A stretch of DNA of 64,000 nt from positions 1-64,000 of the forward strand of contig NZ_LGTB01000018.1 in the NCBI RefSeq assembly GCF_001238275.1, in the 5' to 3' direction. This DNA is from Bradyrhizobium viridifuturi. Its GTDB lineage: Bacteria; Pseudomonadota; Alphaproteobacteria; Rhizobiales; Xanthobacteraceae. The notes beneath the pieces were generated by a model. The model had not been told where the DNA came from, searched no databases, and saw only the letters and a program-made list of their open reading frames with translations. Position 1 is the stretch's first letter. Each line of letters starts with the position of its first letter. This document shows positions 53,782 to 62,590 of the stretch, in pieces. The translations under genes were made by a program, and so were the position numbers.

Positions 53782-54288
53782 TTACTGTTCGAGATCGGAC
53801 GCCTTGACCACGGTCGCGTTGACGACCCTCGTGCCGTCGAGTTCGCGCACGATCCGCTCGTCGGGCTCGACAACACCGAGATCGAATTCGCACTCCGGCG
53901 TCAGCAGCGTCATGCGCTGGCCGACGATGACGACGACGGACATGTCGAGGGTCTCGCCGGATATCGCCCATTTCCGGAGCTCGCTGCGAAACGGCTCCTT
54001 GCGCCAGGCATCGGGGAAGCCCGGATCGCAGCGGACCTCGAGGCCGTCCTCGGATGTCGTGAGCACAAGCTTCGATCGCGAGGGCTTCCAGTGCTCCTCC
54101 AGCAGCTCGTTGACCAGCCAGACGCAGCTGAACGCGCTGCATTCCGCCGGCCGGCCCGGATAGATCCGGCAGCCGCGCCGGGGCGCGCAGTGCGGACACC
54201 ATGCGTTGGCGGGCTTTGCCAGTTCCTCGATCGCCATCACCTTGCAGCAGAGCGAGCAGTCGCCGCACTGTCTGCCGGTCGCGGTCAC
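53782..54288 (-). CDS. YkgJ-type cysteine cluster protein
   Basis: A 168-residue protein. Its N-terminus carries CGDCSLCCK, followed by CPHC, GCRIYPGRPAEC and C in FSCVW, a set of cysteines typical of the YkgJ/Fe-S or zinc cluster family (UPF0153-like). The C-terminal half lacks recognisable motifs. The start overlaps the prmA stop by four bases, so the two genes are translationally coupled. The role of the family is unknown; metal binding is expected. Confidence 0.82.
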   Translation of the reverse strand: MTATGRQCGDCSLCCKVMAIEELAKPANAWCPHCAPRRGCRIYPGRPAECSAFSCVWLVNELLEEHWKPSRSKLVLTTSEDGLEVRCDPGFPDAWRKEPFRSELRKWAISGETLDMSVVVIVGQRMTLLTPECEFDLGVVEPDERIVRELDGTRVVNATVVKASDLEQ

Positions 54289-55169
54289 TTCACGGAGCGC
54301 AGCAGCAGGCTGCTCCAGCCCTCGATCTTCAGATGCCGCAGCGGCACCAGCCCGCGGGCGCGATAGGCAGCGATCACCGCTGGCGCCTGGTGGGTCAGCA
54401 GGCCCGAAAGAATGACCTGCGCGGATGATGCCAGGTGCCGTGCCATCGGGCCCGCCAGCTGGCGCAGCGGATTGGCGAGGATGTTGGCGAGCACCAGATC
54501 GAACGGCCCGTCCGCGGCAAAGCGCGGCGCGGCAAAGCCCGTGGCACGGATCACGTCCACCAGATGTCCTGCGCCGTTCAGCCAGGCGTTCTCCTCAGCG
54601 ACCCGCACCGAGGGGAGGTCGATGTCGCTCGCCAGCACCTTGCCATGCAGTGCCTTGGCGGCGGCAATCCCGAGCACGCCGGTCCCGGTGCCGAGATCGA
54701 GCACCCGGCGGGGCTGATACGCCTTCAGGACGTGGTCGAGGAGCAAGAGGCAGCCGCGCGTGGTGCCGTGATGGCCGGTGCCGAAGGCGAGCGCCGCCTC
54801 GATCTCGATGCCGAGCTTGTTGGGCGGTATCTTGTGCCGGTCATGCTGGCCGTGGACGACAAAGCGGCCGGCCGCCACCGGGACCAGGTCCTCCAGGCTG
54901 GCCTTGACCCAGTCCTTGGCCTCGATGGTGTCAAATACCAAAGTCGATGCGACATCCTGCCGCACCACCTGTCCGACCAGCTCGCGCAGCAAGGCCTGGT
55001 CGGGCGGCTCGGCAAAATGGACGGTGACGTCCCAGCGGCCGTCCGGCCGCTCAAAGGCCGCAAAAGCCGCCTGATCCTCGAAGAACAGCTCGGAAAGCGC
55101 GTCGACCACGCGCTTTGCGGTCGTTTCGTCTGGGAGGGTGACGCTGGCGCGGTGCGTGGACGGGGTCAT
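54285..55169 (-). CDS. prmA: Ribosomal protein L11 methyltransferase
   Basis: A 294-residue protein. An N-terminal substrate-recognition domain is linked to a SAM domain with AFGTGHHGTTRGCLLLLDH, VLDLGTGTGVLGIAAAKAL, SDIDLPSVRVAEEN and the catalytic-region loop VLANILANPLRQLA. It methylates several amino groups of L11. The start MTPSTHRASVTLPDETTAKR at 55169 is suitable. A YkgJ-type gene overlaps downstream. Confidence 0.93.
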   Translation of the reverse strand: MTPSTHRASVTLPDETTAKRVVDALSELFFEDQAAFAAFERPDGRWDVTVHFAEPPDQALLRELVGQVVRQDVASTLVFDTIEAKDWVKASLEDLVPVAAGRFVVHGQHDRHKIPPNKLGIEIEAALAFGTGHHGTTRGCLLLLDHVLKAYQPRRVLDLGTGTGVLGIAAAKALHGKVLASDIDLPSVRVAEENAWLNGAGHLVDVIRATGFAAPRFAADGPFDLVLANILANPLRQLAGPMARHLASSAQVILSGLLTHQAPAVIAAYRARGLVPLRHLKIEGWSSLLLRSVK

Positions 55170-55340
55170 CGGAGGCCGTTAGCGCGGTTTTTGTTAAAAT
55201 TCCAACCCAGATTCAATCGAATATCGCGAGAATTGAGAGGTTCCCGATTCAGACAACCTTAGATGTCGCCGTACTATTACGGTGGCGGAACTCGGGAACT
55301 CCCCTCGTTCCAAGGCATCACAACCAAGGGCAGGGCTGCA

Positions 55341-55505
55341 ATGAAGGCTATTTTTGTTAGGTTCTTGCGCAATGAATCCGGCGCAACCGCCATCGAATAC
55401 GGACTGATCGCGACCGGCATCGCCATCGCCATCATCGCTGCGGTGAACGGCGTCGGCACCAACCTGAGCGGGACGTTCAGCACGATCGCCGGCTCCCTCA
55501 AGTAA
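55341..55505 (+). CDS. Flp/Fap-type pilin
   Basis: A 54-residue pre-pilin. ATG 55341 is chosen since the Flp core starts nearby (MKAIFVRFLRNESGATAIEY). The prepilin cleavage motif is G-ATAIEYGLIATGIAIAIIAA, with the conserved E and Y after the cleavage site. It would be processed by a TadV-type peptidase and assembled by a tad system, none of which is in this window. It has its own strong terminator at 55532. Possibly an orphan pilin or one of several copies. Confidence 0.88.
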   Translation: MKAIFVRFLRNESGATAIEYGLIATGIAIAIIAAVNGVGTNLSGTFSTIAGSLK

Positions 55506-55531
55506 TTTCGCCGACTGTGTTCTCAGGCAAG

Positions 55532-55563
55532 CACCGGGCAACGACGCCCGGTGTTTTTCTTTT
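55532..55563 (+). terminator. Intrinsic terminator of the Flp pilin gene
   Basis: An 8-bp GC stem (CACCGGGC / GCCCGGTG, loop AACGAC) is followed by TTTTTCTTTTT. This is the clearest rho-independent terminator in the window. Confidence 0.88.
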
Positions 55564-55783
55564 TGACCGGATGTCCACAGAGTTCCGCGCACCTTGTCCA
55601 CCAGCGATCAAGCGCGTTGTCCCCTCGGTTGTCGGCCTCGGTTCCACAGGCAGTCCACCGGGATGTTCACCGGCTTTTCCCGTGACGGGACACCAGGTCT
55701 GACCACGGTCGACCCACAGTTTCTCAACAGACCTTTCCACAGCTTGCCGCGCTCTGGCCGTGACGTCTGATGCGCGCTCCGCG

Positions 55784-57391
55784 TCAGGCGAACAACGCGC
55801 GATGGTCGGCGAGGATGGCCCGCGCGGCGTTGTGGCCGGGCGCGCCGGTGACGCCGCCGCCGGGATGGGCCCCGGAACCGCAATGGTAGAGACCGCGGAG
55901 CGGTCCGCGGTAGTCGGCATGGCCGAGCATGGGGCGCGCCGAGAACAACTGGTTCAGCGTCAGCGCGCCGTGGAAGATGTCGCCGCCGAGAAGGCCGAAC
56001 TGCCGTTCGAGATCGAGCGGCGACAGGATCTGGCGGCCGATCACGGAGCCGGCAAAGCCGGGCGCGTACCGGTCGACGGTTGCGATCATCAGGTCGGCGA
56101 CCTCGTCGCGATGGTCGTCCCACGATTTGCCGCCGGGCAGTTCCGGCGCGACGTGCTGGCAGAACAGGCTCGCGACATGCTGTCCCGGTGGGCTCAGGCT
56201 GTCGTCGAGTGTCGAGGGGATCAGCAGCTCGACGACCGGCACGCGGCTCCAGCCGAACTCGCGCGCATCGTGCCAGGCGCGATCCATGTAACCGAGGCTG
56301 GGCGCGATGATGATGCCCGCGGTGAGGTGATCGCCGGGGCCGGGGAGCGCGGTGAACGAGGGCAGGGCGCTCAGTGCCACGTTCATCCTGAATGTGCCGG
56401 ACCCGTTCTGCCATCGCGAGATGCGCGTGCGGAATTCGCCTGCCAATGCGCCCTCCGGCACCAGGCGCGTGTAGAGTAGCTTCGGGTTGACGTTGGAGAC
56501 GACGTATTTGCCGCGGACCGTCTCGCCATTGTCGAGGATGACGCCCGTGGCGCGATCCTTCTCGACGATCACCTCGCGGACGGACGCATCGGTCTCGATC
56601 TCGACGCCATGGCTGCGCGCGGCACGCGCCATCGCCTGGGTGATCGCGCCCATGCCGCCGATCGCGTGGCCCCAGACACCCTTCTTGCCGTTCACCTCGC
56701 CGAACGCATGATGCAGCATCACATAGGCCGAGCCGGCCGCGTAGGGGCTCGCATAATTGCCGACGATGGCATCGAAGCCGAACAGCGCCTTGACGAGGTC
56801 GTTCTCGAAGCGCTCGTCGAGCATCTCGCCGGCCGAGCGCGTGAACAGATCGAGCAGATTGCGCTGTTGCTCGAGCGACAGCCGCCGCAGGATGTTGGCG
56901 GTGCCGAGCGCGTTGAAGGCCTCGCTCATTGCGCCGATGCCAAAGCCCTCGACGAGGTTCGGCGGCGCGCGCAGCACGAATTGCCGCAGCACGTCGGCGA
57001 TCGCTTCGAGTTCCCCCGAGAACGCGCCGATGGTGGCCGCGTCCTGCGGGCTGAGCTTTTCGACCGACTGCCGGGTGCGGCCTTCGCCGGTCAACAGGTA
57101 GCTGCGGTCGGGCGCGGGAAGGAAGTTCTGCGCGCGGCGCTCGACGATCCTGAGGCCGTGATCGGCAAGCTTCAGGTCCGCGATGATCTGCGGGTTGAGC
57201 AGGCTCACCGTGTAGGCGGCGACCGAATTGCGGAAGCCCGGACAAAACTCCTCGGTGACGGCGGCGCCGCCGACCACCTTGCGGCGCTCGACGACCCTGA
57301 CATTGAGCCCGGCCATCGCGAGATAGGCCGCGCAAGTGAGGCCGTTGTGCCCCGCACCGATGATGACGGCATCAACTTCATGATTGGACAT
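55784..57391 (-). CDS. FAD-dependent oxidoreductase, PYROXD2/CrtI type
   Basis: A 535-residue flavoprotein. It starts MSNHEVDAVIIGAGHNGLTC (the dinucleotide-binding GAGHNG at 12-17), then has VVERRKVVGGAAVTEEFCPG. It ends with GLYHCGSGAHPGGGVTGAPG, the C-terminal FAD signature of the phytoene desaturase superfamily. It aligns better in style with PYROXD2-like proteins than with carotenoid desaturases, and no carotenoid genes are nearby. The substrate is unknown. ATG 57391 is chosen; the in-frame ATG at 57520 adds unrelated sequence. Confidence 0.85.
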   Translation of the reverse strand: MSNHEVDAVIIGAGHNGLTCAAYLAMAGLNVRVVERRKVVGGAAVTEEFCPGFRNSVAAYTVSLLNPQIIADLKLADHGLRIVERRAQNFLPAPDRSYLLTGEGRTRQSVEKLSPQDAATIGAFSGELEAIADVLRQFVLRAPPNLVEGFGIGAMSEAFNALGTANILRRLSLEQQRNLLDLFTRSAGEMLDERFENDLVKALFGFDAIVGNYASPYAAGSAYVMLHHAFGEVNGKKGVWGHAIGGMGAITQAMARAARSHGVEIETDASVREVIVEKDRATGVILDNGETVRGKYVVSNVNPKLLYTRLVPEGALAGEFRTRISRWQNGSGTFRMNVALSALPSFTALPGPGDHLTAGIIIAPSLGYMDRAWHDAREFGWSRVPVVELLIPSTLDDSLSPPGQHVASLFCQHVAPELPGGKSWDDHRDEVADLMIATVDRYAPGFAGSVIGRQILSPLDLERQFGLLGGDIFHGALTLNQLFSARPMLGHADYRGPLRGLYHCGSGAHPGGGVTGAPGHNAARAILADHRALFA

Positions 57392-57560
57392 GGCGCCTCT
57401 ATAGGCCGAATGCCCGCATCTCACCACTGCCGGCCGCCGCGGGTCACAAAACCGTACCGATCCGGATACGATAGTCCGGCTGCGATTGTGCCGGCCGTGG
57501 GCCGCCAGCAGGACGAGCACAGCGTCTCGTTCACTGAGTGCGCCGAGCAGTGGAGTGCCA

Positions 57561-58274
57561 ATGCCGTTTGTCTTTGATCAAGCTGAAATTGAGTGGCCCG
57601 ACGACGAATCCGATCCGCCGCCGCCGCGCGCCGACCAGTTCGTCTACCTGCCGGCGCCGGAATATGGCGGACAACACGAGCCCGTTCGTTTTTCGCTGGA
57701 CGTCCCGCCCGAACCGCCGGCTCCCGAGAGCGTGCCGTTTCCGCGGCCGAGCTTGTGGGATCGCCTGCGCGGCCGAAAGCCCTCGGCTGCGCAACGGGCA
57801 CCGGCAGTCGCAGCCTGGCATGACGCGCGCGCCGCGCACGCCGCCTTTGTCCGGCAGCGTCTGCTCGCGGCGGCAGTGCCGGCACTCGGCGAGCTCGGCG
57901 TCCGGCAGATCTACTGCCGTTATGACGGTGGCAATGACGAGGGATTTACCTGGCTCGACAGTGCCACGCTTCGCGACGGTACGCGCATCGATCGCGAGGT
58001 GCTGGTCGAGCAACTCGTCGCGCACAAGCTGCTCGATCGACTGATCGCCCGCGGCGTGACGCGCCGGTACGACGCCATGAGCGAGCACAAGCAGGTCGCC
58101 TCCTTCATGCACGACTGGCTGTGCACGGAGTTTGCGGTCATGCTGCTCGGTAGCGGCTACGGCACTGGCGAACATGTCCTCTACGGCGCGTTCACGGTCG
58201 ATTTCGATGCTGGCACCGTGGTTGACGACCCCGGCGCCGATCCGGTGACCCGAAACACAGAGATCGCGAGGTAG
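57561..58274 (+). CDS. Hypothetical protein (DUF6878-like C-terminal half), paired with next gene
   Basis: A 237-residue soluble protein with GGAG before ATG 57561. The N-terminal ~85 residues are acidic and Pro-rich. The C-terminal part has RQIYCRYDGGNDEGFTWLDS and YGAFTVDFDAGTVVDDP, a pattern I associate loosely with the DUF6878 type (Y-D-G-x-x-D-x-G ... Y-G-x-F-x-x-D). Only 7 nt separate it from the next gene, so the two form an operon. Function unknown; similar pairs occur in accessory DNA. Confidence 0.6.
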   Translation: MPFVFDQAEIEWPDDESDPPPPRADQFVYLPAPEYGGQHEPVRFSLDVPPEPPAPESVPFPRPSLWDRLRGRKPSAAQRAPAVAAWHDARAAHAAFVRQRLLAAAVPALGELGVRQIYCRYDGGNDEGFTWLDSATLRDGTRIDREVLVEQLVAHKLLDRLIARGVTRRYDAMSEHKQVASFMHDWLCTEFAVMLLGSGYGTGEHVLYGAFTVDFDAGTVVDDPGADPVTRNTEIAR

Positions 58275-58281
58275 CCAGACG

Positions 58282-58677
58282 ATGGCGCATCCCTATCATC
58301 ATGCGGTCCGCTCCGCGCGCCTGTTCGGCGGAACGCCCGAGGACTATCTCGCGATCCACGACTGGTTCGACGAGAGCAAGGCGCATCTCGCCGACGTGCG
58401 TCATCGCGCGCTGCGCCACCACAGCGAAGGTATCTTCCTGTGCGAGGCGATCTTCGGCGCGACGCTGACCAACAGCGCCGGCAAGCAGGTGCCGGTGCGC
58501 ACGGTCGGCGAGCAGCACGTCAAGGACGATCTCGGCTGGATTCCGTCGGTCAAGGATTGGTTGCAGCACATCGAGCTGCAGCCATGGATGGGCCGGACGC
58601 CGTTCCGGCCACAAATGGAAACATCCGCGTCGGCCACGAGCGCGGAACAGGAGGCCGGTGACATCAGGATGACGTGA
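58282..58677 (+). CDS. DUF6915-like hypothetical protein
   Basis: A 131-residue protein starting MAHPYHHAVRSARLFGGTPE. It has LAIHDWFDESKAHLADVRHR, then RHHSEGIFLCEAIFG, VRTVGEQHVKDDLGWIPSVK and QPWMGR. The His-rich, strongly conserved-looking pattern fits the DUF6915 family, which has no known function. The C-terminal ~20 residues (Ser/Ala/Glu) are low complexity. It follows the DUF6878-like gene by 7 nt. Confidence 0.65.
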   Translation: MAHPYHHAVRSARLFGGTPEDYLAIHDWFDESKAHLADVRHRALRHHSEGIFLCEAIFGATLTNSAGKQVPVRTVGEQHVKDDLGWIPSVKDWLQHIELQPWMGRTPFRPQMETSASATSAEQEAGDIRMT

Positions 58678-58782
58678 ACGGCCCAAGCAATCCGGGGCCC
58701 GTGTTGCCCGCTGCGTGGCGCTATGATTCAATGCAATGCATGTGCCCGGTGTTGATCTGCCGGATCGTGACCGGGAGTATCC

Positions 58783-61046
58783 ATGACGTCTGAGCCGTCC
58801 GCTTCGCGAAACCGGCTGGTGCTGGTTGTCTACACCGCGGCGATCTTCGTCAGCGCCCTGTTGCTGTTCTCGGTGCAGCCGCTGTTCACCAAGATGGTGC
58901 TGCCGCGGCTCGGCGGCTCGCCGGCGGTGTGGTCGGTGGCGATGGTGTTCTTCCAGTCGCTGCTGCTCGGCGGCTATGCTTATGCGCATCTGTTGATGAA
59001 GCTGAAGCGCCGTGTCGTGCCGGTTGCGGTGCATCTCGTGCTGCTCGTCGTCGCGCTGCTGACTTTGCCGCTCGCGATCAGGAGCGGCTGGGGCGAGCCA
59101 CCGACCTCCGGCTATGCGGTCTGGCTGCTCGGCCTGTTCGCGGTCTCGATCGGGCTGCCGTTCTTCGCGCTCGCCGCCAACAACCCGCTGCTGCAGGCCT
59201 GGTTCGTGCGCACCGGGCACCCGAACGGGCCCGATCCGTATTTTCTCTATGCGTCGTCGAACATCGGCAGCTTCCTGGCGCTGCTGTCCTATCCGGTGCT
59301 GCTCGAGCCGATGTTCACATTGCGCACCCAGAACCTGATCTGGACCGGCGGCTATGGCCTGCTGATCGCTCTGATCGCCGCCTGCGGCGTGCTGCTGTTG
59401 CGTTCACCGGCCTATGCCGCCGCACGCGACTCGCAAGCGGATGATGCCAAAGCGCTGGCGCCGTCCTGGCCGCGGCGGGCGCGCTGGATCTTCCTGGCCG
59501 CGGTGCCGTCCGGCCTCCTGATCGCGGTGACGGCGCATATCTCGACCGACGTCGCGGCGGCTCCCTTGCTGTGGGTGCTGCCGCTGTCGCTGTATCTGCT
59601 GACCTGGGTGCTGGTCTTCCAGTCGCGGCCGCTGTTGCCGCACAAATGGATGTTGCTGGCGCAGCCGCTGGCGATTGCCGGCGTCGTGATCCTGCTCGCG
59701 GTCGGCGGCGAGCAGAACCTGCTGCTGACGCTCGGCGGCCATCAGCTCTGCTTCTTCATCATCGCGATGGCCTGCCACGGCGAGCTCGCGCGCACCCGCC
59801 CCGCGGCGAAATACCTCACCGGCTTCTACGTCGCGCTGTCGTTCGGCGGCATGGTGGGCGGCCTGTTCGCCGGGCTGATCGCGCCGTTCACCTTCTCATG
59901 GATCGCCGAATATCCGATCCTGCTGGCGCTGGCGGCACTGTGCCGTCCGACCGGCGGCGCGGAGCGGCTGCCGCGCTGGAGCGCCTGGTACTGGCCGTTC
60001 CTCGCTGTGCTGGCTGTAGCGCTGATCGCGCCGAGCTATTCGGTCGGCGACATCTTCAACTGGTTCGACGACCACCGGGTCTGGGTGATCGGCGCAGTCG
60101 GCGTGCTCTCGGCGCTGCTCGCGCTCGCGCTGAACGCCAATCGCTGGAAGATCTTCGCAACCGTCGTCGTCGCTCTGGTCGTGCTGCGCACCTATCCGTC
60201 CGACGACGGCCGCGTCGAGACCGTGCGCAGCTTCTTCGGCGTGCACAAGATCGTGGTGACGCCGAACGGGCAGTATCATGTGCTGATGCACGGCACCACG
60301 ATCCACGCGCCGAGAAGTTCAAGAATGACGACGGCACGCCGGTCACCGGGTGGCCCGAGCCGATCAGCTACTATCACAAGGATGGCGGTATCGGGCGGGC
60401 GATTACGGCGATCCGCGAGCGCAAGGGGGCGCCGCTGAAAGTGGCGGTGATCGGTCTCGGCTCGGGCACGCTGACCTGCGCGTCGGAGCCGGGAGAAGAT
60501 TGGAAGTTCTTCGAGATCGACCAGTCGATGGTCGACACCGCGCGCGATCCGAAATACTTCACCTACATCCAGAACTGCGAACCGAACCTGAAGCCTGTGA
60601 TCGGCGACGCGCGGCTGACCTTCGCCAAGGAGCCGGACGGTGTCTACGATCTCATCATCGTCGATGCCTATTCGTCGGACGCGATCCCGATCCATCTTGC
60701 GACCGAAGAGGCGATGGCGATCTACAAGGAGAAGCTGGCGCCGCAGGGCGCGGTCGTGATGCACGTTTCCAACCGCCATCTCGAACTTGCCAGCGTCGTG
60801 GTCGGTATCGCGGACGCCAACGACATGAAGAGCTGGGTCTACAGCGAGGACTCCGGCCGCGACAACGAGTATATCTTCTCGACCTCGGTCGTAGTCTCCG
60901 CGCGCGAGGACGCCGATGTCGGCAAGCTCGCATCATCAGATGTCTGGACCGAGACCGATGCCAACGAGAAGCAGCGGGTCTGGACCGATGATTATTCCAA
61001 CGTGCTGGGGGCGGTCTACCGGCGCCTGCGCGACGGCGAGCAATGA
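58783..61046 (+). CDS. Fused membrane/spermidine synthase-like protein, one frameshift near 60307
   Basis: About 500 residues with roughly a dozen membrane helices (starts NRLVLVVYTAAIFVSALLLF) precede a SpeE-like Rossmann domain: VAVIGLGSGTL, FFEIDQSMVDTARDP, VIGDARLTF, DLIIVDAYSSDAIPIHLATE. The frame breaks at 60306-60307, where ATCCACGCGCCGAG stands for ATCCACGGCGCCGAG. One added G joins H-G-T-T-I-H to G-A-E-K-F-K and gives 754 residues. The family is annotated as fused MFS/spermidine synthase, but the catalytic Asp pattern does not prove polyamine synthesis and the real substrate is unknown. Confidence 0.85.
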
Positions 61047-61064
61047 GTCCGATCGGTCTCTAGA

Positions 61065-61108
61065 GCGTTTTCGAGCGAAGTGGACACCGGTTCGCGTGAA
61101 GAAAACGC
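61065..61108. repeat. Rhizobial intergenic repeat with GCGTTTTC/GAAAACGC arms
   Basis: The inverted 8-nt ends GCGTTTTC and GAAAACGC flank GAGCGAAGTGGACACCGGTT-type interior. This is a repeat family I recognise from Bradyrhizobium intergenic DNA. It lies right after the membrane/SpeE-like gene and may serve as its transcript end. The following ~150 bp up to the tetR stop hold no gene. Confidence 0.65.
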
Positions 61109-61258
61109 GAATCCACGCCGGCAGGGAATTTCTCCTCGTGCGTCACCGGATGTATCCTCGTCACGTAACCGGAGTTCCGCTCAAACGGCCGGGTCGGCTT
61201 TGGAGGAGTGTAGGGAACAATGTCAAGGCTCCCCGGAGATTGCAGATTTGATTGGTCT

Positions 61259-61846
61259 CTAGCTTTCCGATACTAGCAGCTTGGCGACCTGCGGCGTGAT
61301 GATTGCTGCGAACAGCCCCGGATCGTTGAACGCCCTCGCGGAGAGCATCGCTCCATGGACCGATGCCATCAGCATCTGGGCCTCCTCTTCCGGCCGCTTG
61401 TCCAGCCGGAGCAGCCGCTGCTCCGCGCCGGCGCGCAGCACCGAGGTGAGCCATGTCGCGAGATGATGGAAATGCGCGCGCACGCGTGATGCGACCTGTT
61501 CCGGCAAGATCGGCATCTCGCCGGCAAGCATCGCGCAAACGCAGAACGGCAGCGTCGCATCTCGAATGCACGCCTGCCAGAAGTTCACGTAAGCCTGCAG
61601 TTGATCGGCTGGGCTTGCGGACGGCTCCCGAAGCGCCGTCAGGCCCAGTTGGGTCTGCTGCCTGTAGCGATCGACCAGCGCCGAAACCAGCTCGGCCTTG
61701 GTCGGAAAGTGATGGTGGATGCTCGCCTTCCTGATGCCGATCGCAGCCGAGATATCGGCATAGCTGAAGCCGTTGTAGCCCCCCGCAACGATGAGAGACT
61801 GCGCGACATCGAGAATTTTTTCGGACGTCGAAATCATCGCATTCAT
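61259..61846 (-). CDS. TetR-family regulator
   Basis: A 195-residue protein when started at ATG 61846 (MNAMISTSEKILDVAQSLIV); ATG 61879 would place the start upstream through the operator. The helix-turn-helix is GFSYADISAAIGIRKASIHH, then HFPTKAELVSALV. The ligand domain has FCVCAMLAGEMPILPEQVA, a Cys-pair region seen in TetR_C groups that respond to electrophiles, though sensing is not shown. It is divergent from the DUF308 gene with two related palindromes between, so it probably represses both. Confidence 0.86.
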   Translation of the reverse strand: MNAMISTSEKILDVAQSLIVAGGYNGFSYADISAAIGIRKASIHHHFPTKAELVSALVDRYRQQTQLGLTALREPSASPADQLQAYVNFWQACIRDATLPFCVCAMLAGEMPILPEQVASRVRAHFHHLATWLTSVLRAGAEQRLLRLDKRPEEEAQMLMASVHGAMLSARAFNDPGLFAAIITPQVAKLLVSES

Positions 61847-61854
61847 GTCAGACC

Positions 61855-61870
61855 TACCTTCCAGTAGGTA
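61855..61870. promoter_or_regulatory. TetR operator 1
   Basis: TACCTTCCAGTAGGTA, 9 nt upstream of the tetR start. Its reverse complement TACCTACTGGAAGGTA equals the two outer 8-mers of operator 2 without the four central bases. Confidence 0.65.
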
Positions 61871-61948
61871 AATTACCAAGACATATCAAGCTTTCCTCGT
61901 CTCACACAGAGACGTGTCCAGGCGCCAGATTGACTTGAATTTGCCGGC

Positions 61949-61968
61949 TACCTACTAGTAGGAAGGTA
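61949..61968. promoter_or_regulatory. TetR operator 2
   Basis: TACCTACTAGTAGGAAGGTA contains the perfect palindrome CCTACTAGTAGG. It lies 16 nt upstream of the DUF308 gene start. The outer halves TACCTACT and GGAAGGTA match operator 1. Confidence 0.65.
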
Positions 61969-61984
61969 AATTGGGAGTCTGTCA

Positions 61985-62542
61985 ATGCAAGGCCACCTTT
62001 CGACCCAGTCCGCCTGGCTGCGATCCTACTATCTTGGGCGCGCCATCTTCTCGATCGCCTGGGTTGCCGCTGCCGTTCTGTTCAGCAGGCAAGCCGGCGC
62101 GGCTGCGTTTCTACTCATGATCTACCCGGCATGGGACGCCGTCGCCAATCTGGCTGACGCTCGGGTCAATGGCGGGCTGATCGCCAATCCATCCCAGACC
62201 TTGAATGTCGCGGTCAGCGCGATCACCACGGTCGCCGTCATCGTGGCGATCGGCCACAGCAGCTACGCCGTTCTCGCCGTGTTCGGGGTTTGGGCGATCC
62301 TCGCGGGCGTGCTGCAGTTGGTCACCGGCGCCAGGCGCTGGCGCGACTATGGCGCGCAATGGGCGATGATCCTGAGCGGCGCGCAGTCGGCGCTCGCCGG
62401 CGGCTACATGATCAGCCGATCGATCGGCACCGCAGCGCCGACGATTCTCGACGTCGCTCCCTATGCGGGCTTCGGCGCGTTCTATTTCCTGCTGTCGGCA
62501 ATCTGGCTCGTTGCCAGGGCGCAACGCAGCGCGCGTGCGTAG
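61985..62542 (+). CDS. DUF308 (HdeD-like) membrane protein
   Basis: A 185-residue protein with six hydrophobic segments. It begins LRSYYLGRAIFSIAWVAAAV, and GVWAILAGVLQLVTGARRWR is the family-type repeat. DUF308/HdeD-like proteins are inner-membrane proteins linked to acid or general stress in a few species. The operator just upstream shows it is the main target of the divergent TetR. Exact function unknown. Confidence 0.82.
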   Translation: MQGHLSTQSAWLRSYYLGRAIFSIAWVAAAVLFSRQAGAAAFLLMIYPAWDAVANLADARVNGGLIANPSQTLNVAVSAITTVAVIVAIGHSSYAVLAVFGVWAILAGVLQLVTGARRWRDYGAQWAMILSGAQSALAGGYMISRSIGTAAPTILDVAPYAGFGAFYFLLSAIWLVARAQRSARA

Positions 62543-62590
62543 GCGCGGCCTGGCGGCACCGGCGAGCGCGCGTCGACGTCAGCGCGATCG

